Assembly (NCBI RefSeq): GCF_902859705.1
Contig: NZ_CADIJO010000003.1
Location: forward strand, 310,001 to 374,000
Origin: Achromobacter deleyi
Lineage (GTDB): Bacteria > Pseudomonadota > Gammaproteobacteria > Burkholderiales > Burkholderiaceae_B
Length of the DNA stretch: 64,000 nt
Direction of reading: 5' to 3'
A program made the translations under genes and the position numbers. Under the pieces are notes generated by a model. The model saw only the letters and a list, made by a program, of their open reading frames with translations. It searched no databases and was not told where the DNA came from. Below, piece after piece: positions 55,487-64,000 of this stretch; positions within the stretch are counted from its first letter, which is position 1, and each line of letters starts with the position of its first letter.

Positions 55487-55870
55487 TCAACGGCCCTTGG
55501 GCGGGTAGTCCAGTTCGCCAAACGTGTATTCGCCGCTGGCCTTGGCGCGGGCCAATTCGTCGCGCACTTGTTCGCGGGTCTTGCCCACCGATTCCGGCGC
55601 GGCGGCGCGGGGCGGGTAATCCAGTTCTGCGCTGGTGACCTGGCCGGCAACCTTGGCGCTTTGCAGTTCTTGCTGGACTTGTTCACGCGACAGGCTGGTG
55701 CGCTGCACGGTAGCGGGCGGGTAGTCCTGTTCGCCGAACGTGACCTGGCCTGCGGCCTTGGCGGCTTGCAGTTCCTGTTGAACCTGTTCGCGGGTCTTGC
55801 CGTCGGCGTGGGCGGCGGACATACCCACCAGCGTTGCGGTAACCATGAGTGCGGTAGCTAGGGCTTTCAT
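55487..55870 (-). CDS. DUF4148 protein made of three tandem repeats
   Basis: A 127-residue exported protein. A signal peptide (about 1-22, ending AHA) is followed by three copies of a roughly 27-residue unit of form (T/S)REQVxxELxxAKxxGxxTxxExDYPP. The copies are at about residues 25-52, 60-87 and 97-124, with arginines at 27, 62 and 99. DUF4148 proteins are common and often multicopy in Burkholderiales, usually with one or two units; function unknown. The mature protein is small, hydrophilic and periplasmic or secreted. Confidence 0.87.
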   Translation of the reverse strand: MKALATALMVTATLVGMSAAHADGKTREQVQQELQAAKAAGQVTFGEQDYPPATVQRTSLSREQVQQELQSAKVAGQVTSAELDYPPRAAAPESVGKTREQVRDELARAKASGEYTFGELDYPPKGR

Positions 55871-56253
55871 TGTGATGACTCCATCCTAAACCTTGCATAC
55901 CGTCGGCGGCCGGGACGGCTGCTGCGATATGACAATTTGATTGCTGGGATGAAGTATCTGGTTATTAGGCCCTAGTAAAAACCCTTATTTTGGTGAACAT
56001 ATTTGCACTGATGGGACAATTGCAAGCCGTATCCGGTTCAGTCTGCTCATCAATTGCGCAATCCCCTCGCACAAGCAATGGCGGCAAGGCTGGCAAGCGT
56101 TCAGGCGCCAGCCAGTTAGGTAACGGAAGATGAATTCACCACGTGATGAGGGATTCATTCGGCGTGGCTAAATAGACATTTCCACTGCCGGGACAATAAT
56201 TCCATTTATGATACAAACCTGCCAGAAATGGAATTTTGACTTTCGAGGGCCCC
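55871..56253. other. Divergent promoter region between DUF4148 and LysR genes
   Basis: A 383-bp region of lower G+C content than its surroundings (for example 55920-56000 and 56160-56215). It should hold the promoters of both divergent genes. The only defined structure I find is the inverted repeat next to the LysR gene, listed separately. Confidence 0.5.
56198..56235. promoter_or_regulatory. 10-bp inverted repeat before the LysR gene, candidate operator
   Basis: AATTCCATTT (56198-56207) and its exact complement AAATGGAATT (56226-56235) are 18 bp apart, with the right arm 18 bp before the LysR start codon. LysR proteins often bind dyads overlapping their own promoter, so autoregulation is plausible. 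Confidence 0.5.
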
Positions 56254-57144
56254 ATGGATATCCAGCTTAACGACATCGCGTTGTTTGTCGAAGTCGCCAA
56301 GCGCAAGAACTTCAGCCATGCGGCCGAGGCCCTGAATATTCCGACCTCCACGCTGTCGCGCCGTGTCAGCGAACTGGAACGCAGCGTCGGCATGCGCCTG
56401 CTCAACCGCAGCACCCGCAAGATCGACCTGACCGAGGCCGGCGCCATCTATTTCGAGCGCTGCCGCCACATAGTCGAAGAAGCCCGCATCGCACACGATC
56501 AATTGCTGGACATGGCGGTGCAGCCCAAGGGCCGCCTGCGCATTTCGTTGCCCACCAGCCTGGCGCAATTGTTCCTGCCCGCCGTGATCCGCGAGTTCCG
56601 CGAACAGCATCCGGATATCGAATGCGACTTCGACCTGAGCATGCGGCCGATCGACCCGATCAGCAATCCGTTCGACCTGATCCTGCGCTTTGGCCAGCAG
56701 CCTGATTCCAGCCTGATTTCGCGCAAGATCGTGCTGATGGCCCACCAGCTGTATGCCTCGCCCGACTACCTGGCGCGCCATGGCGAACCGCGCGTGCCCG
56801 CCGACCTGAGCCACCACGAATGCCTGCGCCCCACCATGCGCGAGGAGTCATCCTTCTGGATGCTGCATTCGGGCGAGAAGGTGGAACGCGTGCAGGTATC
56901 CGGCCGACTGTCGGCCAACAACGTCGGCATGCTGGGACGATTGGCCGGGCAAGGCCTGGGCATCACGCCGCTGCTGGTGTTCGATGCAATGGAACGGGCG
57001 ATCAATCAAGCGGGCCTGGTGCGGGTGCTGCCCGACTGGAGCCTCACCCCGCTGCCCTTGTTTGCCTTGCTGCCGTCGCGCATGCTGCCGGCCAAGACCA
57101 AGGCTTTCCTGGACTTCATCCAGCCGCGCCTGTCGGACAACTGA
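56254..57144 (+). CDS. LysR-family transcriptional regulator
   Basis: A 296-residue LysR regulator. The N-terminal winged helix (IALFVEVAKRKNFSHAAEALNIPTSTLSRRVSELE) is of the CrgA/AaeR-like type. A two-lobed ligand-binding domain follows from about residue 90 (GRLRISLPTSLAQLFLPAVI). The ligand and target genes are unknown; the divergent DUF4148 gene is the nearest candidate. The ATG at 56254 is favoured by GAGGG six bases upstream; a TTG six codons earlier is the alternative. It converges on apt. Confidence 0.92.
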   Translation: MDIQLNDIALFVEVAKRKNFSHAAEALNIPTSTLSRRVSELERSVGMRLLNRSTRKIDLTEAGAIYFERCRHIVEEARIAHDQLLDMAVQPKGRLRISLPTSLAQLFLPAVIREFREQHPDIECDFDLSMRPIDPISNPFDLILRFGQQPDSSLISRKIVLMAHQLYASPDYLARHGEPRVPADLSHHECLRPTMREESSFWMLHSGEKVERVQVSGRLSANNVGMLGRLAGQGLGITPLLVFDAMERAINQAGLVRVLPDWSLTPLPLFALLPSRMLPAKTKAFLDFIQPRLSDN

Positions 57145-57173
57145 GCATTGCCTGCCCAGGCACACCGAACGAA

Positions 57174-57725
57174 CTACGCCGTTTCGCTGTCGTATTTACA
57201 GACGGTATAGAGCGGCGTGCCCGTGGCCGCGACCTTGGCCGAACCACCCAGGTCGGGCAGGTCGATGATGGCCGCAGCCTCGACCACGTTGGCGCCCAGG
57301 CGCTGCAGCAGCTTGATGGCGGCCAGCATGGTGCCGCCGGTGGCGATCAGGTCGTCGACCAGCAGGACGCGCTGACCGGTGCGCACGGAATCGGTGTGCA
57401 TCTCGACCGACGCATTGCCGTATTCCAGCGAGTATTCCTCGGCCACGGTGCGATAGGGCAGCTTGCCCTTCTTGCGTACCGGCACGAAACCCAGGTTCAG
57501 TTCATAGGCCAGCACGCTGCCGATGATGAAACCGCGCGCATCCACCCCCGCGACCAGATCCAGGCGCTGGCGCATGTAACGGTAGACGAAGAGATCGATC
57601 AGCACCCGGAATGCGCGAGGATCCTGCAGCACGGGCGTGATGTCGCGAAAAATGACACCAGGTTGGGGCCAGTCTGGAACGCTGCGGATAGTGCGCCGGA
57701 TGTACTCGGCGTTGTCGGTCTGCAT
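57174..57725 (-). CDS. apt: Adenine phosphoribosyltransferase
   Basis: A 183-residue type I phosphoribosyltransferase of normal Apt length. The segments [18 protein letters not shown] and [16 protein letters not shown] are typical. The PRPP loop [16 protein letters not shown] is intact. It converts adenine and PRPP to AMP in purine salvage. It is the last gene of the reverse cydABXDC cluster, 55 bp after cydC, and may be read through from it or use its own promoter in that gap. Confidence 0.95.
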   Translation of the reverse strand: MQTDNAEYIRRTIRSVPDWPQPGVIFRDITPVLQDPRAFRVLIDLFVYRYMRQRLDLVAGVDARGFIIGSVLAYELNLGFVPVRKKGKLPYRTVAEEYSLEYGNASVEMHTDSVRTGQRVLLVDDLIATGGTMLAAIKLLQRLGANVVEAAAIIDLPDLGGSAKVAATGTPLYTVCKYDSETA

Positions 57726-57780
57726 GGTAAGACGGCCCTGAAGAATTGAAGCAAGGCGAACTATAACCTTGCCACCGCGC

Positions 57781-59478
57781 TTAAGCCAGGATTGCCGCCT
57801 GTGATGACAATTCATGGAGCCGACCGTCGCGTAATGCATAGCGACGGTCGACCGCGCCGGGCGGCAACACCGCATGCGTCGCGAGCACGACGGTGCGCCC
57901 CTGCACTGCCGGGCCCAGGTCGGCCAGAAATTGCGCCTCGGTCGCCGCGTCCAGGCCCGCCGTCGGTTCGTCCAGCACGATGACGGCGGCGGGCGACAGC
58001 AGCGCGCGCGCCAGGCACAGGCGCCGCGCCTGGCCCGCCGACAGCTGCGAGCCGGTTTCTCCGGCCCAGGTATCCAGGCCGTCGGGCAAGCCGCGCACGA
58101 ACTCGCCCAGGCGCGCGGCATCAAGTGCGCGCCACAGCGCGGCGTCGTCGGCCTGCGGGTCGCCGATCAAGAGATTGGTGCGCAGCGTGCCCAGAAATAC
58201 CGGCGCGTCCTGCGACAAGAGCGCGATGCGCCGATGCCAGTCCGCCTGCGCACACGCGCGAGCATCCACGCCGGCAAAGCGCACGTGGCCGCCCAGCGGA
58301 TCTTCCAGGCGCAGCAATAGATGCAGCAACGTCGATTTTCCCGCGCCGCTCTCGCCGACGATGGCCACGCGTTCGCCCGGCGCCACGCGCAGGTGCAGAT
58401 CCCGCAGCACGGGCACGGCCTGGCCTTGCAGACGTGCCGGATAGGAAAAATCGACGCCATCCAGTTCCAGCGCCCCGCGCAGCGGCAGCGGGCTTGGCAT
58501 GGCAGGGTCCGTCATGTCGGGCTCGCGCTGCGCCACATCACGGATGCGCGCAGCGGCCGACAGCGCCGAACCCATGCGCGAGGCGCCGCGCATGATGGGG
58601 CCCGCGACTTCGAAGATGCCGATGACCGCCAGCAACAGCCCCACCAGCAGCGGCCCCGCCAACGCGCCCGCCTCGAAGGTGTCCAGGCCGAACCACAGCA
58701 GCGCCAGCACCGACAACCCGGCCGCGATCTGCAGAAACCATTGACCGCGCGCGGCGACCCTGGCCTGGCTGGCGCGCGCCCGGGCGCTGGCCGCGCACAA
58801 TTGCTCGAAGTGCTCGCAGGTCTGGGCTTGTGCGTGCAACGCGACCATGTCGGCATGGCCATCGACGGCATCCAGCGTCGCTGCGCGCAGCCCGGCCGCG
58901 CTTTCCTGTGCGGCCGCCCCCGGCTTGCGGGCCGCGCGCACCAGCCACAGCGGTACGAGCAGACAGGCGGTCAACAGGGCCAGCGCGAACGCCAGCGCCG
59001 CCGCCGGCACCCAGTAGCCCAGCACTGCGGTCAGGATTGCGCCGGCCAGGATGGCGGTCGCCAACGGCGCCAACACGAACAGGAACACCGTATCGAGCGC
59101 ATCGACGTCGCCCGTCATGCGGGCCACCAGATCACCGCTGCGGTAGCGGGCCAGCTGGCGCGGCGTCAGCCGGATCAAGGCGTTGAATACGGTCCCGCGC
59201 AGGTCCGCCAGCAGACGCAGCGTGGCCGAATGGCCCACCACCCGGTCGGCATAGCGCGACACGATGCGCAGGAACGACAGCCCGCGCACCAGCGCCGACG
59301 GCGCGAACAGGTTGAACGCGCCGCCCGCCCCGGCCAGCGCCGCGCCGGTCAGGAACCAGCCGGACACGCCCAGCAGCCCCACGCCGGCGGCCACCGTCGC
59401 CAGGGCACAAAACAAGGCCAGCAACAGTCCGCTCTTGCGGCGGACATACAGGGGCAACAGCAACAACAGGTTCTTCAT
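57781..59478 (-). CDS. cydC: CydDC thiol/haem ABC exporter, subunit CydC
   Basis: A 565-residue half-size ABC exporter. Six membrane segments (about residues 10-310) precede an ATPase domain with Walker [10 protein letters not shown], signature LSAGQARR and Walker [13 protein letters not shown]. CydC pairs with CydD in the inner membrane and is needed to assemble cytochrome bd and to keep the periplasm reduced. The start overlaps the cydD stop by four bases, so the two halves are coupled. The signature is LSAGQ rather than the more common LSGGQ, as seen in other CydC proteins. Confidence 0.94.
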   Translation of the reverse strand: MKNLLLLLPLYVRRKSGLLLALFCALATVAAGVGLLGVSGWFLTGAALAGAGGAFNLFAPSALVRGLSFLRIVSRYADRVVGHSATLRLLADLRGTVFNALIRLTPRQLARYRSGDLVARMTGDVDALDTVFLFVLAPLATAILAGAILTAVLGYWVPAAALAFALALLTACLLVPLWLVRAARKPGAAAQESAAGLRAATLDAVDGHADMVALHAQAQTCEHFEQLCAASARARASQARVAARGQWFLQIAAGLSVLALLWFGLDTFEAGALAGPLLVGLLLAVIGIFEVAGPIMRGASRMGSALSAAARIRDVAQREPDMTDPAMPSPLPLRGALELDGVDFSYPARLQGQAVPVLRDLHLRVAPGERVAIVGESGAGKSTLLHLLLRLEDPLGGHVRFAGVDARACAQADWHRRIALLSQDAPVFLGTLRTNLLIGDPQADDAALWRALDAARLGEFVRGLPDGLDTWAGETGSQLSAGQARRLCLARALLSPAAVIVLDEPTAGLDAATEAQFLADLGPAVQGRTVVLATHAVLPPGAVDRRYALRDGRLHELSSQAAILA

Positions 59479-61232
59479 GCGTCTTTCACTTTCGCGTCGG
59501 CAATGCGCAGCACGCGGGAGAACCGCGCGGCGACGGCGGGCGAATGCGTGGCCAGCAGCAGCGTGCGGCCGGCGGCGAACGCCAGGATTTCATCGAGCAC
59601 ACGCGCTTGCGTGGCCTCGTCCAGGTGGGCGGTGGGCTCGTCCAGCAGGATCAGGCCCGGGTCGCGCAGGAACAGCCTTGCCAGCGCCACGCGTTGCGCC
59701 TGGCCGCCCGACAGGCCATGGCCGCGGCTGCCCAGCGGCGTGGCCAGGCCCTGCGGCAGGCTCTCTGCGAATTCCAGCACGCAAGCGCGGCGCGCGGCCT
59801 CCAGCACCTCGGCGTCGGACGCGGACGGGCGACCCAGCCGGATGTTGTCGGCAATGGACCCTGCCAGCAATTGCGGCTTCTGGCCGATCAGCGCCACTCG
59901 CGCACGCAGGTCGGCTTCACGCCACTGGGTGAGCGGCGCGCCGTCGATCCGCACGTCGCCGGTACAGGGCCGCAGGCGGGCAATGGCTTCGATCAGCGTC
60001 GACTTGCCGATGCCGCTTTCGCCCATCAACGCGACGTGTTCGCCCGCCGCCAGCGACAGCGTGGCATCGGACAGCACCGGCAGCGGGCGGCCGGGCGCGG
60101 TCACGCTCAGGCCCGCCACCGCCAAGGCGGCAGCGCCCGGCGTGACAACCGCAGGCGCGGCCGGCTCGGCCTGGGCGGCTGCGTCTTGCGGCAGCCCTTC
60201 AGGCAGCCCGTCAAAGAGCGTGGCGATCTGCGTCACCGCGGCCAGCGCCGCGGCACGGTCATGGTAGTGGGCCGCGAACTGGCGCAGCGGCGCATAGACT
60301 TCGGGCGCCATCAAGAGGCAGAACAGCCCGGCCTGCAGCGTCAGCGGCGACCAGCGCACGTCCAGGAAGCCCAGGTAGGTCAGGCCGATATAGACGGCCA
60401 CGCCCGCCACGCCCAGCGCGGCGAAAAATTCCAGCACCGCGGACGACAGGAAGGCAATGCGCAGCACCGACATCGTGCGCTGGCGCAGCGCGTCGCTGGC
60501 GGCAGCGACCGACGCCGCCTCGGCTTCGGCGCGGCCGTAGAGCTTCAGGGTGGACAGGCCGCGCAACCGGTCGGCAAAAAAGCCCGACAGGCGTGCAAAC
60601 GCCCGCAGGTGCCGGCGGCTGGCGCCTTGCGCGCCCCACCCCACCAGCGCCATGAACAACGGAATCAGAGGCGCGGTGATCAGCAGCACCAGGCCTGCCA
60701 CCACGTCCACGGGCAACAGCACCACGGCAAAAGCCACGGGCAGCAATGCCGCCGCGGCCATCGCCGGCAGATACTTGGCGAAAAATCCGTCCAGGGCCTC
60801 GACCTGGTCGACCAGCGCGCTGGCGATTTCGCCCGACGCCTTTCTGCGGCTCCAGTCGGGGCCTTTGTCCAGCAAGCGTGTGAACAATGCCTGGCGCACG
60901 TGGCGCTTGATGCGTTCAGAGGCATCGGCCCCCGCGCGCTCGCCCAGCCAGGTGATGCAGGCGCGCACGCCCATCAAGGCCGCGATGGCCAGGATGCCGG
61001 CCAGCAGTTCCTGGCGCGGCACCTGCCTGGCAATGGCCGCGTCGAGCACGTTCGCCAGCAGCCAGGCCTGCACCACCAGCAACACGCCCGACACCAGCGG
61101 CGCGGCCCCCGCCAGCATCAGCGGAAACCGGGCCGCCCGGGCCAGGGACATCAGCCAGCGCGATTGCTCGCGCGGCGGCTTGCGCAGGCTTGCCGAAGGG
61201 TCGTGCTCGAGGCTGCTAGCGCCGCCGCTCAC
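59475..61232 (-). CDS. cydD: CydDC thiol/haem ABC exporter, subunit CydD
   Basis: A 585-residue half-size ABC exporter with six membrane segments, Walker A GESGIGKST, signature LSGGQAQR and Walker B LILLDEPTAHLD. It begins with GTG at 61232, whose last two bases and the following A form the TGA stop of cydX. This GTGA overlap couples the two genes. Together with CydC it is required for a functional bd oxidase, which is encoded just upstream in the same cluster. A linker of about 50 residues before the ATPase domain is alanine/proline-rich. Confidence 0.94.
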   Translation of the reverse strand: MSGGASSLEHDPSASLRKPPREQSRWLMSLARAARFPLMLAGAAPLVSGVLLVVQAWLLANVLDAAIARQVPRQELLAGILAIAALMGVRACITWLGERAGADASERIKRHVRQALFTRLLDKGPDWSRRKASGEIASALVDQVEALDGFFAKYLPAMAAAALLPVAFAVVLLPVDVVAGLVLLITAPLIPLFMALVGWGAQGASRRHLRAFARLSGFFADRLRGLSTLKLYGRAEAEAASVAAASDALRQRTMSVLRIAFLSSAVLEFFAALGVAGVAVYIGLTYLGFLDVRWSPLTLQAGLFCLLMAPEVYAPLRQFAAHYHDRAAALAAVTQIATLFDGLPEGLPQDAAAQAEPAAPAVVTPGAAALAVAGLSVTAPGRPLPVLSDATLSLAAGEHVALMGESGIGKSTLIEAIARLRPCTGDVRIDGAPLTQWREADLRARVALIGQKPQLLAGSIADNIRLGRPSASDAEVLEAARRACVLEFAESLPQGLATPLGSRGHGLSGGQAQRVALARLFLRDPGLILLDEPTAHLDEATQARVLDEILAFAAGRTLLLATHSPAVAARFSRVLRIADAKVKDA

Positions 61233-61354
61233 TCGTCTTCACGGCTGGCACGCGGGTCATGCGAGTGACCTTCGCGCAGCTCGAACCACATGGCGTTGAG
61301 AATAGCGAACGCACACGCCAGCCCCAGGCCGAGTATCCATGAGAAATACCACAT
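61229..61354 (-). CDS. cydX: Cytochrome bd oxidase small subunit CydX
   Basis: A 41-residue single-helix membrane protein starting MWYFSWILGLGLACAFAIL, then NAMWFELREG and a charged tail ending in REDE. The start is marked by AAGGAG eight bases before the ATG. CydX (YbgT) binds the side of CydA and stabilises the haems of cytochrome bd. The position directly after cydB, the W-Y-F-x-W-x-L-G start and the conserved ...NAMWFE segment agree with the family. Its stop codon overlaps the cydD start. It is short enough to be missed by routine gene calling. Confidence 0.93.
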   Translation of the reverse strand: MWYFSWILGLGLACAFAILNAMWFELREGHSHDPRASREDE

Positions 61355-61369
61355 GGTGCAGGCTCCTTG

Positions 61370-62524
61370 TCAGTATGAGTTGGGCGTGTCGCCCACGGAT
61401 TCATGGGTCACCTTGCCGCGCATGACGCGGTACACCCAGGCGGTGTAGAGCGTCACGATCGGCAGGAAGATGACGACGGCGATCACCATGATCCACAGCG
61501 TCATGTGGCTGGACGACGCGTCCCAGACGGTCAGGCCGGCCTTGGGATTGGTCGAGGACGGCATCAGGAACGGGAACAGCGAGAAGCCCACCGTCAGGAT
61601 GACGCCGGCAATCGACACCGACGACGCCAGGAACGACAGCACGTTGGCGCGCAGCGTCAGGAACAGCAGCACCAGCACCGCACCGGCCACGCCCAGGATG
61701 GGCGCGATCCACATCAGCGGCCAGGTGGCGTAGTTGGCCATCCAGGCGCCGGTCTGCACCGCGACCGTCTTGAGCATCGGGTCCGACGGACCTTGCATGT
61801 CGACCGTGCTGGTGATGGCGTGGCCGCCGATGCCGCCAGCCACCCAGAAGCCGCCCGCGATGAACAGCGCCAGTGTCAGCAGCGCGCCCAGGCGGCCCCA
61901 GTTGCGCGCCCGCGACGAGATCGGGTCTTCGGTGCGCCATGCCAGCAGCACCGCGCCGTGCATGGCCAGCATCACCACGCTCAGCACGCCGCACAGCAAG
62001 GCGAACGGCGTGAACAGCTGGTAGAAATGGCCCTGGTAGACCATGCGCAGCGCGTTGCCGTCGAACGTGAAGGGCACGCCCAGGATGATGTTGCCGACCG
62101 CCACGCCGAACACCAGCGAGGCCACCACACCCGAGAAGCACAGCACGCCGTCCCAGGTATTGCGCCAGCGGGTGCCTTCCATCTTGCTGCGGTACTTGAA
62201 GCCCACCGGACGCAGGATCAGCGCGATCAGCGCCAGCATCATCGCCAGGTAGAAGCCCGAGAACGATGCGGCATACAGCAAGGGCCATGCGGCGAAGATG
62301 GCGCCGCCCGCCGTGATCAGCCACACCTGGTTGCCTTCCCAGACGGGGCCGACGACGTTGATGACGACCCGGCGCTCGGCGTCGGTCTTGGCCACCACCG
62401 GCAGCAGCGCCGCCACGCCCAGGTCAAAGCCGTCCATGACGGCAAAGCCGATCAGCAGCGCGCCCAAGAGCGCCCACCAGACCACCCGCAAGGTGGCGTA
62501 GTCGAAAGGAATAAGGGTATCCAT
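61370..62524 (-). CDS. cydB: Cytochrome bd ubiquinol oxidase subunit II
   Basis: A 384-residue membrane protein, the usual CydB length, with about eight to nine helices. The start DYATLRVVWWALLGALLIGFAVMDGFDLG and the VVNVVGPVWEGNQVWLITAGGA-like segment (VINVVGPVWEGNQVW) are diagnostic. It forms the heterodimer with CydA in the inner membrane that reduces oxygen with quinol at low oxygen tension. It lies 13 bp after cydA and 15 bp before cydX. Confidence 0.96.
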   Translation of the reverse strand: MDTLIPFDYATLRVVWWALLGALLIGFAVMDGFDLGVAALLPVVAKTDAERRVVINVVGPVWEGNQVWLITAGGAIFAAWPLLYAASFSGFYLAMMLALIALILRPVGFKYRSKMEGTRWRNTWDGVLCFSGVVASLVFGVAVGNIILGVPFTFDGNALRMVYQGHFYQLFTPFALLCGVLSVVMLAMHGAVLLAWRTEDPISSRARNWGRLGALLTLALFIAGGFWVAGGIGGHAITSTVDMQGPSDPMLKTVAVQTGAWMANYATWPLMWIAPILGVAGAVLVLLFLTLRANVLSFLASSVSIAGVILTVGFSLFPFLMPSSTNPKAGLTVWDASSSHMTLWIMVIAVVIFLPIVTLYTAWVYRVMRGKVTHESVGDTPNSY

Positions 62525-62537
62525 GGCTTCTCTCCCC

Positions 62538-64000
62538 TTAAGCGCGCACGGCGGCGCGGACAGGATCGGCGGCGGCGCCGGCAGGCGCGGGCGCGTCGGA
62601 TTTCGGTCCGGCCTTGATCGCGTGCAGCATCACCTTGACGCCGATGATGAGCAGCACCGTGTACAGCACCAAGAAGATCGCCAGGCTGATGGCCAGGTCG
62701 GCGATGGTCAGGCCGGATGCCGCGTAATACGTCGGCAGCACGCCTTCGATCACCCAGGGCTGGCGGCCGTATTCCGCCACGAACCAGCCGCTTTCAATCG
62801 CCACCCACGGCAACGGCAAGCTCCACAGCGCAACCTTGAGCAGGCCGCGGCGGCTGTCCAGGCGCCCCCGCGAGGCCAGCCAGAACGCCACGCCGAAGAA
62901 CAGGATCAGGTACATGCCCACAGCCACCATGATGCGGAACGCCCAGAACAGCGGCGCCACGTTCGGCACGGTGTCCACGGCCGCCTTCTTGATGTCGTCT
63001 TCCGTGACCTTGCTCATGTCGGGCTGATGCCGCTTGACCAGCAGTGCGTAGCCCAGGTCCGGCCAGGTCCGGTCGAACACCATGCGCGCATCGGTATCCT
63101 TGGGATTGGCACGGATCTTCTGCAGGGCGTCATACGCCACCATGCCATCGCGGATGCGGTTTTCTGCGCGCAGGATCAGGTCGTCGATACCCAGCAGCGG
63201 CGTGGTCAGCGAACGCGTGCCGATGATGCCCATGACGTACGGGATCTCGATGGCGAAGTCGTTCTTGCGCTCGGCCTGATTGGGAATCGCGATCAGGTTG
63301 AAGGAAGCGGGCGCGGGCTCGGTGTGCCACATGGACTCCATGGCCGCGATCTTCATCTTCTGGTGTTCGGTCGTGAGGTAGCCGCTTTCGTCCCCCAGCA
63401 CGACCACCGACAGCGCGGACGCCAGGCCGAAGCTGGCCGCCACCGCCATCGAGCGCTTGGCCAGGTCGGTGTGACGGCCCTTGAGCAGGTACCAGGCGCT
63501 GATCGACATGACGAACATGGCGCCGGCCACGTAGCCCGCGCTGACCGTGTGCACGAACTTGGCCTGGGCCACCGGGTTGAAGATCACCGCGGCGAAGTCG
63601 GTCATTTCCATGCGCATCGTGTCCGGGTTGAACACGGACCCCACCGGGTTCTGCATCCAGCCGTTGGCGATCAGGATCCACAGCGCCGAGAAGTTGGTGC
63701 CGAACGCCACCAGCCAGGTCACCACCAGGTGGCTGACCTTGGACATGCGGTTCCAACCAAAGAAGAACAGGCCGACGAAGGTGGCTTCCAGGAAGAAGGC
63801 CATCAGCCCTTCGAGCGCCAGCGGCGCGCCGAAGATGTCACCCACATAGTGGCTGTAGTAGGACCAATTCATGCCGAACTGGAACTCCATGACCACGCCC
63901 GTGGCCACGCCCAGCGCGAAGTTGATGCCGAACAGGGTGCCCCAGAACATGGTCATCCGCTTCCAGATGGGGCGGCCGGTCATGACGTACACGCTTTCCA
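62538..64000 (-). CDS. cydA: Cytochrome bd ubiquinol oxidase subunit I, 5' end beyond the window
   Basis: The C-terminal 487 or so residues of CydA; the frame runs through the right edge with the codons for E-S-V-Y-V-M-T-G-R, so about 40 N-terminal residues including the first haem ligand are outside. Haem ligand His in KFVHTVSAGYVAGAM, the quinol loop region (GLVAYD... DALQKIRANPKD) and the haem methionine region FWAFRIMVAVG are seen. The long segment before DTVPNVAPLFW suggests the long-Q-loop (E. coli-like) type. It is the first gene of the cydABXDC-apt cluster on this strand. Confidence 0.95.
   Translation of the reverse strand, partial: ESVYVMTGRPIWKRMTMFWGTLFGINFALGVATGVVMEFQFGMNWSYYSHYVGDIFGAPLALEGLMAFFLEATFVGLFFFGWNRMSKVSHLVVTWLVAFGTNFSALWILIANGWMQNPVGSVFNPDTMRMEMTDFAAVIFNPVAQAKFVHTVSAGYVAGAMFVMSISAWYLLKGRHTDLAKRSMAVAASFGLASALSVVVLGDESGYLTTEHQKMKIAAMESMWHTEPAPASFNLIAIPNQAERKNDFAIEIPYVMGIIGTRSLTTPLLGIDDLILRAENRIRDGMVAYDALQKIRANPKDTDARMVFDRTWPDLGYALLVKRHQPDMSKVTEDDIKKAAVDTVPNVAPLFWAFRIMVAVGMYLILFFGVAFWLASRGRLDSRRGLLKVALWSLPLPWVAIESGWFVAEYGRQPWVIEGVLPTYYAASGLTIADLAISLAIFLVLYTVLLIIGVKVMLHAIKAGPKSDAPAPAGAAADPVRAAVRA

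Noticed and set aside
57726-58124. N-terminal extension of Apt into the cydC region
   Set aside because: The added residues are arginine-rich and overlap cydC in another frame. The Apt family start is at 57725.

Overview
The window is a GC-rich (roughly two-thirds G+C, by eye) chromosomal segment of a betaproteobacterium. Gene content and order point to the family Alcaligenaceae (Achromobacter/Bordetella type). The signs are two orphan Bug-type solute-binding proteins, a Burkholderiales general porin, a DUF4148 protein, a DUF3683-type giant FAD/Fe-S oxidase, and copies of a C/G-rich intergenic repeat. I see no rRNA, tRNA, CRISPR array, integrase or transposase. The genus is an inference.

Left part (1-16 kb). 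A forward housekeeping run encodes a membrane-anchored rhodanese, GrxC, SecB, GpsA and a Bug solute-binding protein. It is followed by a 164-bp inverted-repeat element and then by trmL and a ComF-family gene in reverse. A BioC-like methyltransferase and a YbdK carboxylate-amine ligase converge on a strong shared terminator. A long reverse-strand operon runs rsmB - DUF4390 - NtrY-like kinase - receiver/Fis regulator - trkA - trkH. It joins an RNA methyltransferase, a two-component system and Trk potassium uptake through 4-bp overlaps.

Carnitine region (16-25 kb). After a LysE-type exporter comes a four-gene forward cluster: BCCT transporter, Rieske oxygenase, aldehyde dehydrogenase and ferredoxin-type reductase. 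The oxygenase carries the bridging glutamate typical of carnitine monooxygenase CntA, and the reductase fits CntB. The predicted route is carnitine uptake, cleavage to trimethylamine plus malic semialdehyde, and oxidation to malate. A 35-bp dyad lies 55 bp upstream of the first start codon. Downstream are an OprD-family porin gene broken by an apparent one-base deletion and an unusual XRE-HTH protein with two PAS domains.

Middle (25-47 kb). This part holds rimO, a divergent SMR exporter/HxlR regulator pair, a bacterioferritin-like protein lacking the usual haem methionine, a forward set LOG - NTF2-like - HAD - CYTH, def-fmt in reverse, dprA, HMG-CoA lyase and a small membrane protein. Then comes the least understood locus: a tightly overlapped operon of a SWIM zinc-finger protein, two very large alpha-helical (DUF6493-like) proteins, a SUKH/SMI1-KNR4 protein and a lipoprotein (35.2-42.9 kb). 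It is the best candidate here for an undescribed system. An amino-acid-binding protein, an aminotransferase, YggS and another Bug protein follow.

Right part (47-64 kb). The 1320-residue FAD/Fe-S oxidase is followed by a YqaA-type membrane protein whose gene contains an in-frame copy of the intergenic repeat. Next are ilvA, the general porin, a DUF4148 protein made of three repeats, a LysR regulator, and a reverse-strand cluster cydA-cydB-cydX-cydD-cydC-apt. That cluster encodes cytochrome bd oxidase, including the 41-residue subunit CydX, and its assembly ABC transporter. cydA runs off the right edge.
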